24,944 nt of DNA. Source: Chloroflexota bacterium. Its GTDB lineage: Bacteria > Chloroflexota > Dehalococcoidia > Dehalococcoidales > RBG-16-60-22. Position numbers and translations under genes: made by a program. Shown here piece after piece: positions 15,737-24,276 of the stretch; position 1 is the stretch's first letter; each line of letters opens with the position of its first letter. The stretch covers positions 1 to 24,944 of the forward strand of contig JACPQH010000037.1 of the NCBI GenBank assembly GCA_016190585.1, given 5' to 3'. The notes under the pieces are model-generated. The model had not been told where the DNA came from. It did not search any database and saw nothing but the letters and a program-made list of their open reading frames with translations.

Positions 15737-16720
15737 CTAGCCCGGCTCCCGCAACCAGCGGGCGGCGTCTTTGGCGTGGTAGGTGAGGATAATATCGGCG
15801 CCGGCCCGCTTGATGGCGGTGAGCAGCTCCAGCACGGTACGCGGCTCGTCCAGCCAGCCGTTGCGGGCGGCGGCCTTGACCATGGCGTACTCGCCGCTGA
15901 CGTTATAGGCGGCCACCGGGTAGTCGAAGGCGTCGCGCACACGCCGGATGATGTCGAGGTAGGCCAGCGCCGGTTTGACCATGACGATGTCGGCGCCCTC
16001 TTCGATGTCCTGCGCCACCTCCCGCAGCGCCTCGAGCGCGTTGGGCGGGTCCATCTGGTAGCCGCGGCGGTCACCGAACTGCGGCGCGGACCCGGCGGCC
16101 TCGCGGAAGGGGCCGTAGAACGCCGAGGCGTACTTGGCGGCGTACGACAGGATAGGGGTATCCTTGAAGCCGGAATTGTCGAGGGCGTCGCGGATGGCGC
16201 GGACCCGGCCGTCCATCATGTCCGAGGGGGCGACGATATCGGCGCCGGCCCCGGCGTGGGACAGGGCCATTTTCGCCAGCAGCGGCAGGGTCCGGTCGTT
16301 GTCGACGCAACCGTTGTCGACGAGGCCGCAGTGGCCGTGGCTGGTGTACTCGCACAGGCAGACATCGGTAACGACCGCAAGCTCGGGCGCGGTCTTTTTT
16401 ATCATGCGGATGGCCTGCTGGACCACGCCTTCAGGGTCGTAAGCCGGGGAGCCGGCCTCGTCCTTGCCCTCCGGTATGCCGAAGAGGAGCACCGCCGGGA
16501 TGCCGAGCCCCGCTATTTCCTCGATCTCGGCCGGCAGCAGGTCGGGAGAGAGGCGGCAGATGCCGGGCATGGCGTCTATCTCCTGCCGGATGTTCCGGCC
16601 CTCGACCACGAACATCGGGTAGATGAAATCGCCGGCGTCAACCCGGGTCTCCCGGACGAGCGACCGGATGACCTCCGAGCGGCGCAAGCGGCGCAGCCTT
16701 AGCCGGGGAAAAACCGCCAT
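15737..16720 (-). CDS. hemB: Porphobilinogen synthase (5-aminolevulinate dehydratase)
   Basis: This 327-aa enzyme joins two 5-aminolevulinate molecules into porphobilinogen. The catalytic lysines are seen in [15 protein letters not shown] (Lys196) and [14 protein letters not shown] (Lys249). A cysteine zinc site [12 protein letters not shown] (Cys121, 123, 131) marks the zinc-dependent class. ATG 16720 is set by a perfect AAGGAGG (16727-16733) 6 nt upstream and by the 1-nt gap from the cobA-hemD stop; a frame open to 16798 would intrude on that gene. The N-terminus [12 protein letters not shown] is the normal start of the family. Confidence 0.97.
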   Translation of the reverse strand: MAVFPRLRLRRLRRSEVIRSLVRETRVDAGDFIYPMFVVEGRNIRQEIDAMPGICRLSPDLLPAEIEEIAGLGIPAVLLFGIPEGKDEAGSPAYDPEGVVQQAIRMIKKTAPELAVVTDVCLCEYTSHGHCGLVDNGCVDNDRTLPLLAKMALSHAGAGADIVAPSDMMDGRVRAIRDALDNSGFKDTPILSYAAKYASAFYGPFREAAGSAPQFGDRRGYQMDPPNALEALREVAQDIEEGADIVMVKPALAYLDIIRRVRDAFDYPVAAYNVSGEYAMVKAAARNGWLDEPRTVLELLTAIKRAGADIILTYHAKDAARWLREPG

Positions 16721-16721
16721 A

Positions 16722-18233
16722 TCAGGCCTCCTTGGTGAAATAGTCTTCCAGTGCCGCCACCAGGCCGGGGATGGTGCTCTCGCGGGCGACGATATCAACC
16801 TTCAGGCCGGCCTGTGCTGCCGTGGCCGCCGTCTTGGGCCCGATGCAGGCGACGGTAACCCCGGCGGCCGCGCCCGCGCCCAGCGCCGCTTCCAGGTTGG
16901 TCACCGTGGACGAGCTGGTGAAGGTGATGACATCGATGGCACCGGAGCGCAGCAGCTCCCTCACCCGGGCGACGGCGCCCTGGGCCGGCACCGTCCGGTA
17001 CACGGCGATATCGTGGACCTCGCCGCCGAGCCCGGCCAGGCCTTCCGTCAACTCCTTGTCGGCGATGTCCGCCCTGGGCAGCAGGAATCGCCGGCCGGCC
17101 AGGTCCAGCTTGTTAAATCCGGCGAGCAGGCCCTCGCCGGTGTAGGTATCCGGGCAGTAATCGGCTATCAGACCGTGCTCCGCCAGGGCGGCGGCCGTGG
17201 CCGGGCCGATGACGGCCAATTTTATCCCGCCGAGCGCGCGGCTGTCCCGTTTCAGGCCGCGCAGCCGCCGGAAAAAGGCGGCGACGCCGTTGGTGCTGGT
17301 CAATACCAGCCAGTCGTAGCGGGACAGGTTCATTATCGCTTCGTCCAGCGCCGCCGTGTCCGATGGCAGGATTTCGATGGCGGGCAGCTCGACGGGCCGG
17401 GCGCCCCGCTCGGCCAGCAGCGTGCTCAGGGAGCTCGCCTGGTGGCGGGCGCGTGTTACCAGGACGCGCCTGCCGAAGAGCGGGCGGCTGTCAAACCAGC
17501 GCAGCGCCTCCCTGAGCCGCACTACCTCCCCGACGACGGTAATGGCCGGGGGACTGAGCCGCGCCTCCCTGACCTTGCCGGCGATGTCCTGCAGGGTTCC
17601 GGTCACGGTCTGCTGGACGGGCCGGGTGCCGCTCTTGATTACGGCGACCGGGGTGTCCGGCGGGCGGCCGTGTTCCCGCAGCCGCGCGGCGATATCCGGC
17701 AGGTTCTGCACCCCCATGAGGAACACCAGCGTGTCCACGCCGGTAGCGAGTTTCGACCAGTTGATGCTGGAGCCGGACTTGGCCGGGTCTTCATGCCCGG
17801 TAATCACGGCGAAGGAGGAGGCCAGGCCGCGCTGTGTTACCGGTATGCCGGCGTAGGCGGGTACCGCCACCGCCGAGGTGACGCCGGGCACGACCTCGAA
17901 AGGAATCCCCCGCCGGGCGAGGACTTCGGCTTCCTCACCGCCCCGCCCGAAGACGAAGGGGTCGCCCCCCTTCAGCCGCACCACCGTCTTGCCTTCGCCG
18001 GCTCTGGCCGCCAGCAGCTCGTTAATCTCCGGCTGCTCCAGGGTGTGCGCGGCGGCGGACTTGCCGACATAAATCCTTTCCGCTTCCGGCGGCGCGGCGT
18101 CCAGCAAAACCTCTTCCAGAAGGTGGTCGTAGATAATGACGTCGGCCCGGGCCAGGCACTCGCGGCCTTTGAGCGTGAGCAGGCCGGGGTCGCCCGGCCC
18201 CGCCCCCACCAGGTAAACGATACCCTTTTTCAT
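16722..18233 (-). CDS. cobA-hemD: Fused uroporphyrinogen-III C-methyltransferase / uroporphyrinogen-III synthase
   Basis: This 503-aa two-domain enzyme has an N-terminal SAM-dependent methyltransferase (about 1-250). Its motifs are [13 protein letters not shown] (8-20), [16 protein letters not shown] (86-101) and VVPGVTSA (114-121), and it makes precorrin-2 from uroporphyrinogen III. The C-terminal half (about 254-503) is a HemD-type uroporphyrinogen-III synthase, opening with [10 protein letters not shown]. This part is poorly conserved in general; VLTSTNGV and [11 protein letters not shown] are its recognisable pieces. The same fusion occurs in many anaerobic Gram-positive bacteria. It puts hydroxymethylbilane cyclisation and commitment to siroheme/B12 on one chain. 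The start ATG overlaps the hemC stop as ATGA. Confidence 0.96.
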   Translation of the reverse strand: MKKGIVYLVGAGPGDPGLLTLKGRECLARADVIIYDHLLEEVLLDAAPPEAERIYVGKSAAAHTLEQPEINELLAARAGEGKTVVRLKGGDPFVFGRGGEEAEVLARRGIPFEVVPGVTSAVAVPAYAGIPVTQRGLASSFAVITGHEDPAKSGSSINWSKLATGVDTLVFLMGVQNLPDIAARLREHGRPPDTPVAVIKSGTRPVQQTVTGTLQDIAGKVREARLSPPAITVVGEVVRLREALRWFDSRPLFGRRVLVTRARHQASSLSTLLAERGARPVELPAIEILPSDTAALDEAIMNLSRYDWLVLTSTNGVAAFFRRLRGLKRDSRALGGIKLAVIGPATAAALAEHGLIADYCPDTYTGEGLLAGFNKLDLAGRRFLLPRADIADKELTEGLAGLGGEVHDIAVYRTVPAQGAVARVRELLRSGAIDVITFTSSSTVTNLEAALGAGAAAGVTVACIGPKTAATAAQAGLKVDIVARESTIPGLVAALEDYFTKEA

Positions 18234-19147
18234 GGCTGCCCGGCGGCGGCGACGAGCCCGGCGGCCCCGGATTCGAGCATCAGGCGGGCCAGTCCCTCGC
18301 CGACCGCTTCCGGGGAAGCGGGGTCGCCCGTCGCCCGGGCGCGCAGCACCCTCCGGCCGTCGGCGCCGGCCACCATGCCATCGAGATGGAGAAGCTGGTA
18401 CTCAATTCTGCCCAGGGCGGCGATGGGGGCGCGGCAGCCGCCGCCCAGCGCCCGCAGGAAGGCCCGCTCGGCGGCGACGCACCGCCACACCGTTTCATCA
18501 TTCAGCGGCACAACGAGCTCCGCCATGAATTCATCATCAAGACGCGCTTCAACGGCCAGGGCGCCCTGCCCGACCGAGGGCAGGAAATGCTCCGCCGGCA
18601 GGTACTCGGTTATCCGGTCCGTCCAGCCCAGCCTTATCAGCGCCGCCGCCGCCACGATGACGCCCTCCACCTCGCCCGCGTCCACCTTCCGCAGCCGGGT
18701 GTCCACGTTGCCCCGGATGGCGCAGGTCTTCAGGTCGGGCCGGCAGGCGGCGAGCTGGATGCTGCGGCGCAGGCTGCCCGTGCCAATCCTGGCGCCGGGG
18801 GGGAGCTCCATGAGCCGGGCGCCGGCCACCAGGGCGTCCCGCGGGTCGGCTCGCCCGGTAACGGCCAGGAGGCGCAAGCCCGGCGGGGTGTCGGCGGGCA
18901 TGTCTTTCAGGCTGTGCGCCGCCAGGTCGATCCGGCCGTCGAGCAGGGCTTCCTCGAGCTCCTTGACGAACACCGCCACGCCCATGTCCTCCAGGGGGGT
19001 GCGCCGGTCGCGGTCGCCGGCGGTGGCTATCCTCCGGATGACAACCTCGATATCAGGGTACCGCGCGCGGAGCGCGGCCGCCAGCGACCCCGCCTGGACG
19101 AGCGCCAGCTTGCTCCCGCGCGTGCCGATGGTTACCTTTCGTCTCAT
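18230..19147 (-). CDS. hemC: Hydroxymethylbilane synthase (porphobilinogen deaminase)
   Basis: This 305-aa enzyme polymerises four porphobilinogens into hydroxymethylbilane. The N-terminal TIGTRGSKLALVQA (6-19) is diagnostic. HSLKDMP (78-84) includes the catalytic Asp82, IGTGSLRRSIQL (121-132) binds the chain, and LGGGCRAPIAA (234-244) carries Cys238, which holds the dipyrromethane cofactor. Length is normal. Its start overlaps the hemA stop by 4 nt (ATGA), and its stop overlaps the next start in the same way, so hemA, hemC and cobA-hemD are translationally coupled. Confidence 0.97.
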   Translation of the reverse strand: MRRKVTIGTRGSKLALVQAGSLAAALRARYPDIEVVIRRIATAGDRDRRTPLEDMGVAVFVKELEEALLDGRIDLAAHSLKDMPADTPPGLRLLAVTGRADPRDALVAGARLMELPPGARIGTGSLRRSIQLAACRPDLKTCAIRGNVDTRLRKVDAGEVEGVIVAAAALIRLGWTDRITEYLPAEHFLPSVGQGALAVEARLDDEFMAELVVPLNDETVWRCVAAERAFLRALGGGCRAPIAALGRIEYQLLHLDGMVAGADGRRVLRARATGDPASPEAVGEGLARLMLESGAAGLVAAAGQP

Positions 19148-20397
19148 TTCCTGGTATTCAGCCGGAAAAGCTCGCTGACCATCTCGGGGTGCCCGCTGTT
19201 GCTGTGGTTTTTCAGGTATTCCACCGGGTCTTTGAGGATTCTGGTAACGATGGATTTCGTCATGGCCTCGAGGTTCTCGCGCTGCTCGTCGGAGAGGGGC
19301 GGGAGCTTTTTCAGGGTCTTTTCCAACTGCGCGTGACGAATGGACTCGGCCTTGCTCATCAGGGCGCCGAGCACGGGCCGGAGCTCGTAATCATGCTGCC
19401 AGGCGACAAACTTTTCTACCTCGCGCCCGATAATCTCTTCGACCAGGTGAACGGCTTCCGCCCGCTGACGGCGGTTCAGGCTGGAGACGCCGGTCAGGTC
19501 ATCGATATTATACAGAAAAACGCTGTCAAGCCGCCCCACCTCCGGCGTGACGTTGCGGGGCAGGGCGATGTCGATAATGACCAGGGGCCGCCCGGCGCGG
19601 CCCTTCATGGCCGTCTCGATCTGGGCGGGCGACACCAGGCGGTGGGGCGCGCCGGCGCAGGTAACGACGATGTCGGCCTCGCTTATCCGGGCAGGCAGCT
19701 CGCTCAGGTCGACCGGCGTGCCGTCGAGCTCGCTCGCCAGGGCCGAAGCCCGCTCCCGGGTCCGGCTGGCGATGACGATTTGCTTCACGCCGCGCTCTCG
19801 CGCCACCCTGGCGGCCAGCGCCCCGGCTTCCCCGGCGCCGATGACCAGCAGCCGGCACGCGTCGAGCCTGCCCACCTTTTTCGCCGCCAGGTCGATGGCC
19901 ACCGAGCTGATAGACAGGGCGTTCCGGCTGATGCCGGTTTCCCGGCGGACCTGCCGCCCGGCGCGGACGGCGCTCTGGAACAGGTGCAGCAGCGGCAGGT
20001 TCACCATACCGCGCTTCTCGGCGACCGCCAGTGACTGGCCTACCTGGCCTAGGACCTCGTGCTCCCCGATTATCATCGATTCAAGGCCGCACGCCACCCG
20101 GAAGAGGTGCCCGGCGACTTCCCGGTCGCGGCGGACATAGAGGTGCCGGCAAAGCTCGTCCCCGTCGATACCCAGCCGGGCCTTCAGGAACTCCAGGCAC
20201 CCCGTTTCGGCGTCATCCCCGCCGGCGTCCGCGGTGTAAATCTCCGTCCGGTTGCATGTGGAAAGCACCACGCCGTGCGGCACGAAGGCGCTCAGCGCCT
20301 GCAGGTAGGCGGGTAGCTGCTCGCTGCCGGCCGCCGCCTTCTCCCGGAGCGCGATGGGCGCGGTGTTGTGATTTATCCCGGTTAAGCTGAGTCTCAT
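19144..20397 (-). CDS. hemA: Glutamyl-tRNA reductase
   Basis: This 417-aa enzyme reduces glutamyl-tRNA to glutamate-1-semialdehyde with NADPH, the first and usually rate-limiting step. The N-terminal domain has LTGINHNTAPIALREK and the catalytic Cys48 in LSTCNRTEIY. FRVACGLESMIIGEHEVLGQV precedes the NADPH domain with LLVIGAGEAGALAARVA (about 183-199). A C-terminal helical dimerisation domain contains the charged segment HAQLEKTLKKLPPLSDEQREN. Length and order are normal. ATG overlaps the stop of the preceding gene by one base (TAATG). Heme feedback often acts on this enzyme by N-terminal degradation, but no such signal is obvious here. Confidence 0.97.
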   Translation of the reverse strand: MRLSLTGINHNTAPIALREKAAAGSEQLPAYLQALSAFVPHGVVLSTCNRTEIYTADAGGDDAETGCLEFLKARLGIDGDELCRHLYVRRDREVAGHLFRVACGLESMIIGEHEVLGQVGQSLAVAEKRGMVNLPLLHLFQSAVRAGRQVRRETGISRNALSISSVAIDLAAKKVGRLDACRLLVIGAGEAGALAARVARERGVKQIVIASRTRERASALASELDGTPVDLSELPARISEADIVVTCAGAPHRLVSPAQIETAMKGRAGRPLVIIDIALPRNVTPEVGRLDSVFLYNIDDLTGVSSLNRRQRAEAVHLVEEIIGREVEKFVAWQHDYELRPVLGALMSKAESIRHAQLEKTLKKLPPLSDEQRENLEAMTKSIVTRILKDPVEYLKNHSNSGHPEMVSELFRLNTRK

Positions 20398-21038
20398 TAA
20401 GAACCACCCCGCACGGATTTTTTCAGGCTATCCCATAATAACGCCCTGGCCGGCTCTGTTGCGCCCCGCTTCAGGAGCTCGAGGAGCCGGTCCAGGTCAA
20501 GGGCATCGTGCCAGTCCTCGCCTGTCAGTAAGACCTCCTCATCCTTGAGCCGGGCGCGCGCCTCGCCGACCAGCCGCGCCAGCGCGGCGTACTCCTCCCC
20601 TACCTCCGTTTCGAGCCTTTCCCGGATGCGGCGCGCCAGGGCCGGGCTCAGGCCCCCCGTGGAGACGGCCACGGTGACCGGCCCGCGTCTCAGGCAGGAG
20701 GGCGCGATGAAATCGGAGTCCGCCGGGTCATCCACCACGTTGACCAGCGCCCCGACCGCCCGGGCGTCTTCGGCGGCTCTCAGGTTGGCAGCACGGTCGT
20801 CGGTGGCGGCGACAACCAGGCGCGCCCCCGCCAGGTCGCCGGTGCGGTAAGGACGGCGCACCGCCGTGATGGCGCCGCTCCCCGCCAGCCTTTCCAGCCC
20901 GTCGCAGAGCCGGTCGCTGACCACGGTTACCGCGGCGGCGCAGTCAAGGAGGGCGGCCACTTTGCGCCCGGCGACCTCGCCCCCGCCGACCACCACGCAC
21001 CTCTGGTCTTTCAGATTCAAAAATACGGGATAGTACAA
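20397..21038 (-). CDS. Precorrin-2 dehydrogenase (possibly also ferrochelatase), SirC/CysG-N type
   Basis: This 213-aa protein oxidises precorrin-2 to sirohydrochlorin with NAD+ and, in Met8p/CysG-type members, also inserts iron to give siroheme. VVVGGGEVAGRKVAALL (15-31) is the NAD loop, and VNVVDDPADSDFIAPS (99-114) contains the catalytic aspartate (Asp103 or 104, the CysG Asp104 region). PVTVAVSTGGLSPALARRIRE is the dimerisation segment. No separate CbiX/SirB chelatase is in the window, so this protein may do both steps, or the chelatase lies elsewhere. The start is TTG 21038, supported by ATAGGAG (21044-21050) 5 nt upstream, whose TAG is also the stop of ahbAB. Confidence 0.93.
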   Translation of the reverse strand: MYYPVFLNLKDQRCVVVGGGEVAGRKVAALLDCAAAVTVVSDRLCDGLERLAGSGAITAVRRPYRTGDLAGARLVVAATDDRAANLRAAEDARAVGALVNVVDDPADSDFIAPSCLRRGPVTVAVSTGGLSPALARRIRERLETEVGEEYAALARLVGEARARLKDEEVLLTGEDWHDALDLDRLLELLKRGATEPARALLWDSLKKSVRGGS

Positions 21039-21046
21039 AACCGCTC

Positions 21047-22018
21047 CTATGCCGGGTACCTGACCCTGACCTTCTTGAACTCCGTGGTGCTGAATAGCAT
21101 CGCGTACTCGTCCAGTCCGGTCTCGCGCGACAGGCCGGCGACAATCCGGTGGCAGTCTTCCCGGAGCCGGCCGTGGATCATGGCGAAGACGTTGTAAGGC
21201 CAGCGCGGGTCGGTTTTCCTCTCGTAGCAGTGACTTACCTCCCGTAAAGCGGCGAGCCGCTGGCCGACCTCCTCGGTCATACCCGGCGATACCTTCCAGC
21301 AGGTCATGGCATTGGCCTTGTAGCCGGCCTTGTGGTGATTGATGGCGGCGCCGTAGCGGCGGATGACGCCGAGCTCCAGCAGCGACCGGCAGCAGGCCAG
21401 GAAATCGTCGAGGCTCATACCGAGGCGCCCGGCCATGGGCGCGAAGGGCGCCCGGTGAAGCGGCAGCGGCTGCTGCAGCTCGTTTATGACCAGCTTGTCC
21501 TGCCCGGAGAGGGCGGCTTTCTGCGGCAGGACGGACGACCCGGCGCCGGTATCGATGCCGGGTTCCTCGCCGTCCGCGCCGAAATGGGTGCGCAGCTTGA
21601 AGACCTTCAGCGCGGGCATGTCAAACACGGCCTCCGCCCCGGCGGTGCCGGCCAGGTTGTCCAGCTCGCGCCGGACATCGGAGTCGCCGGGCAAAGCAAG
21701 GGTCACCCAGACATTATATTCGTGATCCCGCCGGTAGCCGTGGCTGATGCCGGGGTGTTCGGCGATGGCCTGGGCGGCCCGGTCCAGCCCCTCGGAAGGC
21801 ACCTTCATGGCGACCAGCGTGCTCTGGTAGCCGAGACGGCGGGCATCCACCACCGGGCTTATCTGCCGGATGATGCCGGCCTGCATGAAGGCGCGGATAC
21901 GCTCGATAACCGCGTCGCCGCTGATGTCCAGCAGCCCGCCCAGTCCGTCGTAAGGCTCAGCCGTCATGGGAAAGTGTGACTGGACGGCGTTGAGCAGCCT
22001 GCGGTCTATATCATCCAT
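21047..22018 (-). CDS. ahbAB: Siroheme decarboxylase, fused AhbA-AhbB single chain
   Basis: This 323-aa protein is made of two Lrp/AsnC-like halves. The first (about 1-147) has MDDIDRRLLNAVQSHFP, a winged helix, and SHGYRRDHEYNVWVTLAL (92-109), like AhbA. The second (about 172-323) has DKLVINELQQPLPL and SHCYERKTDPRWPYNVFAMIHG (262-283), like AhbB. A disordered Gly/Asp-rich linker joins them (147-168). AhbA and AhbB normally form a heterodimer that removes two acetate carboxyls from siroheme to give 12,18-didecarboxysiroheme; here they are one chain, as in NirDL of denitrifiers. ATG 22018 opens at the first helix, 16 nt after the ahbD stop, with no clear Shine-Dalgarno in a local AT-rich stretch, so coupling to ahbD is likely. 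A frame open to 22141 overlaps ahbD and is spurious. Confidence 0.92.
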   Translation of the reverse strand: MDDIDRRLLNAVQSHFPMTAEPYDGLGGLLDISGDAVIERIRAFMQAGIIRQISPVVDARRLGYQSTLVAMKVPSEGLDRAAQAIAEHPGISHGYRRDHEYNVWVTLALPGDSDVRRELDNLAGTAGAEAVFDMPALKVFKLRTHFGADGEEPGIDTGAGSSVLPQKAALSGQDKLVINELQQPLPLHRAPFAPMAGRLGMSLDDFLACCRSLLELGVIRRYGAAINHHKAGYKANAMTCWKVSPGMTEEVGQRLAALREVSHCYERKTDPRWPYNVFAMIHGRLREDCHRIVAGLSRETGLDEYAMLFSTTEFKKVRVRYPA

Positions 22019-22034
22019 TTGAAAATCAGATATA

Positions 22035-23135
22035 TCAGCTCTTTGAGGGTCGGTAAATACAGTATGGCTCGGCCTCAAGGCAGTCGCCGGTGCTCTCATA
22101 GGCGCGCGCCCGGCAGCCGCCGCAAAGTCGCTTGTACTCACACTCCCCGCACTTCCCTTTTAATTTAGTCAGGTCCCGCAGCGTGTTGAAGAGGGGCGAC
22201 TCCCGCCATATCCGGCTGAAGGACTGCTCGCGGATGCTGCCCGCCGCCACATCGAGATAGCCGCATCCCTGTACCACGCCCCGGTGCGAGATGAAGCAAA
22301 AGCCGGTGCCCGCCAGGCAGCCGCGGGTTATCGCGTGGCCCGGATGGGCCGGCGCCGGCCCCGTCCCCGGCACCGTGTTCGCCTGTTTCTGGCGCTGTTT
22401 CACTACCCTCAAATAGTGCGGCGCATCGGTGGGCTTGAAGAAGATGCGGTCGCCCAGCTCGCGCTGCTTCTCCCATATCCAGTTGAGGGCGTCTTCGTAT
22501 TGCTCGGGCGACATCTCGACCGATTCCAGCCCCTTGCCGCGTCCCGTGGGCACCAGGAAGAAGGGATGAAAGGCCACCGCGCCCACCCGCAGGGCCAGGG
22601 CCAGCAGGTCTTCCAGGTAGGGCTTGTTGAGCCGGGTAAGGGTGGCGTTGATCTGTACCTCGAGTCCGGCGCTCCGGGCGTTGGCGATGCCCGCCATAAC
22701 GGCATCGAAGGCGCCTTTTTTGCCACGGAAGTTGTCCTGGAGCTCGGCATAGGGGAAGTCCAGGCTCACGCCGATGCGCGATACCGGGATCGCGGCCAGC
22801 TTTTCCGCCATCTCCCGGGTGATCAGCGTGCCGTTGCTGCCCAGCACTACCTTCAGCCCCTTGCTGACGGCGTATCCCGCGAGGAGAAAGACGTCCTGGC
22901 GCTTCAGCGGCTCGCCGCCGGTCAGGATGATTATCGGCTTGCCGACCTCGAGTATGCTGTCGATGATGTTGAAGCACTCCTCGGTGTTGAGCTCGTCGGA
23001 GTAGGCGCAGCTCTCCGCCGAGGCCCGGCAGTGGGCGCAAAACAGGTTGCAGCTCCGGGTTATCTCCCAGGCCACCAGCAGCGGCCTGGCTTCAAGAATA
23101 TCGCCGTTTTTAACGCTTTGCTGTGGCTCTATCAC
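22035..23135 (-). CDS. ahbD: AhbD, radical-SAM heme b synthase
   Basis: This 366-aa radical-SAM protein, by family, converts the two propionates of Fe-coproporphyrin III to vinyls, giving heme b. The CxxxCxxC motif is CNLFCAHC (Cys29, 33, 36) and the SAM motif is LTGGEP (71-76). The C-terminus has a second cysteine-rich cluster region: GCLAGTGFCFISHRGVVQGCGYLD and KGKCGECEYKRLCGGCRARAY, ending EPYCIYRPSKS, which is the AhbD pattern. The start is GTG 23135: it overlaps the upstream stop as GTGA, has AGGAG (23144-23148) 8 nt before it, and opens just ahead of the radical-SAM strand. The frame extends to 23372 but that part overlaps ahbC. AhbC and AhbD names follow C-terminal motifs recalled from the family. 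Confidence 0.9.
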   Translation of the reverse strand: MIEPQQSVKNGDILEARPLLVAWEITRSCNLFCAHCRASAESCAYSDELNTEECFNIIDSILEVGKPIIILTGGEPLKRQDVFLLAGYAVSKGLKVVLGSNGTLITREMAEKLAAIPVSRIGVSLDFPYAELQDNFRGKKGAFDAVMAGIANARSAGLEVQINATLTRLNKPYLEDLLALALRVGAVAFHPFFLVPTGRGKGLESVEMSPEQYEDALNWIWEKQRELGDRIFFKPTDAPHYLRVVKQRQKQANTVPGTGPAPAHPGHAITRGCLAGTGFCFISHRGVVQGCGYLDVAAGSIREQSFSRIWRESPLFNTLRDLTKLKGKCGECEYKRLCGGCRARAYESTGDCLEAEPYCIYRPSKS

Positions 23136-24276
23136 GCGGCAATCTCCTCTTCTGTCAGATAGCAGGCCGGGTCTTCCCCCCAGACATCGCCGAAGACCTC
23201 CTCGGCCCGCACCCGCAGGTTGCCGTTGCACAGGTCCAGGTGCCGGCAGCGGGCGCAGCGCCCCCGGAGCAAGCCCTTGCGGTCCCTCAGCCCCGCCATC
23301 ACCGGCTCGGCGGCATCCGTCCAGATATCGCCGAACCGCCGCGCCCGCACGTTCCCCACGGAGTGATGCCACCAGAACTGGTCGGGATGCACGTCGCCCA
23401 TATATCCACCGCCCCTATTTTTATGCCGGAGGCATTACCCCCGCTGGTTTTCAGCAGTTCCAGGGCCTTCGCCGCCCGCGCCGGGTCGCTCTTGAGCAGC
23501 TCCAGGTAGAGATAGATGCCATCGGCGTGGTTGCCCACCGTAAGCACCTCTTTGCGCAGCCCGCGCCGGTAGAGGTCCAGCGTCCAGCGGCAGATTTGCT
23601 CGACCACCGCGCGGGTCTCGGCCGGCGTGATGTCCTGATGCTTCAGGTTGCCGCCGCGCCCGGAATAGGCCAGGTGGTAGAAGCAGATCCTGTCGATATT
23701 CTCCGCCTCCGCCAGCTTCATGACAGACGGGATTTCCCGGTAGTTGAAGCGGGTGATGGTCAGCCGGAGCGATACCCTGAGCCCGGCGTTTACGCAGTTC
23801 CGGATGCCCTCGAGCGCCGCCTGGTAAGCGCCCGTTTTCCCGCGGAAGCGGTCGTTGTTGGCTCCGACACCGTCCAGGCTGATGCCGACCTCAGCGAAGC
23901 CGAGCCGGCGCAGCCGGGCGGCTGTCTCGGGCGTGATGAGCGTGCCGTTGGTGGAAAGCGCTATCCGGACGCCGAGCTCCGCGGCGTACCCGGCCAGCTC
24001 GAAGAGGTCGTGCCGGAGCAGCGGCTCGCCGCCCGAGAACAGGATAACGGGTATGTCGAAAGCGGCCAGGTCCCGGACCAGGGCTTTGCCCGCCGCCGTG
24101 TCCATTTCGCCGTCGGGCACGGTATCGCCGGCGCTGGCGTAGCAGTGCACGCAGCGCAGGTTGCACTGCCGGGTGCAGTTCCAGACGACCACGGGGCGGG
24201 GGGACTCCCTTTTCTGGTAACGGAGATGGTCGCCGGGGCCGGGGGCTTCACATAATAATCTCGTAATGGAAATCAA
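23132..24276 (-). CDS. ahbC: AhbC, radical-SAM didecarboxysiroheme deacetylase, with a one-base frameshift near 23404
   Basis: By family this radical-SAM enzyme removes two acetate side chains from 12,18-didecarboxysiroheme to give Fe-coproporphyrin III. The start is TTG 24276, overlapping the regulator stop as TTGA, with AGAGG 9 nt upstream. MISITRLLCEAPGPGDHLRY is the usual AhbC N-terminus. CNLRCVHC (Cys38, 42, 45) and FSGGEP (80-85) are the radical-SAM motifs. The frame stays correct to ASGIKIGAVD (Asp291) and then leaves it, giving an unrelated tail ending at 23299. The expected C-terminal domain (GDVHPDQFWWHHSVGNV, GRCARCRHLDLCNGN, ending CYLTEEEIAA) continues in the -1 frame from 23404 to TGA 23132. 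Joined, the protein is 381 aa, about the family length. This is a real mutation or a sequence error. Confidence 0.88.
23398..23410 (-). other. Frameshift site in ahbC
   Basis: On the minus strand the 5' frame reads GTG GAT ATA TGG, while the 3' frame reads TAT ATG GGC GAC. Adding one T after GAT (at 23404) restores GAT TAT ATG GGC and joins the two parts as V-D-Y-M-G-D. No X-XXY-YYZ slippery heptamer is present. ATG 23401 could also start a separate C-terminal polypeptide, with the G-rich stretch GGGGCGGTGG about 4 nt upstream as a poor ribosome site. Confidence 0.85.

Noticed and set aside
16623..19178. An 851-codon open frame on the + strand opposite the heme genes
   Set aside because: It is antisense to hemB, cobA-hemD and hemC, all with intact catalytic motifs. 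Its product is low-complexity Arg/Ala/Ser/Pro sequence, as expected from the third-position GC bias of the real genes.
23299..23403. The 34-residue tail of AhbC read straight on past the frameshift
   Set aside because: It has no resemblance to the family. The other frame carries the conserved C-terminus and the stop that overlaps ahbD.
23398..23410. Programmed -1 ribosomal frameshifting in ahbC
   Set aside because: There is no slippery heptamer and no obvious downstream structure, so an indel in the genome or in the sequence is simpler. It is not excluded.
21047..24276. Heme d1 (denitrification) biosynthesis as the role of the fused decarboxylase and the NirJ-like genes
   Set aside because: No nirF, nirN, nirC or cytochrome cd1 gene is present. 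AhbD-type C-terminal motifs and the complete early heme pathway point to heme b.
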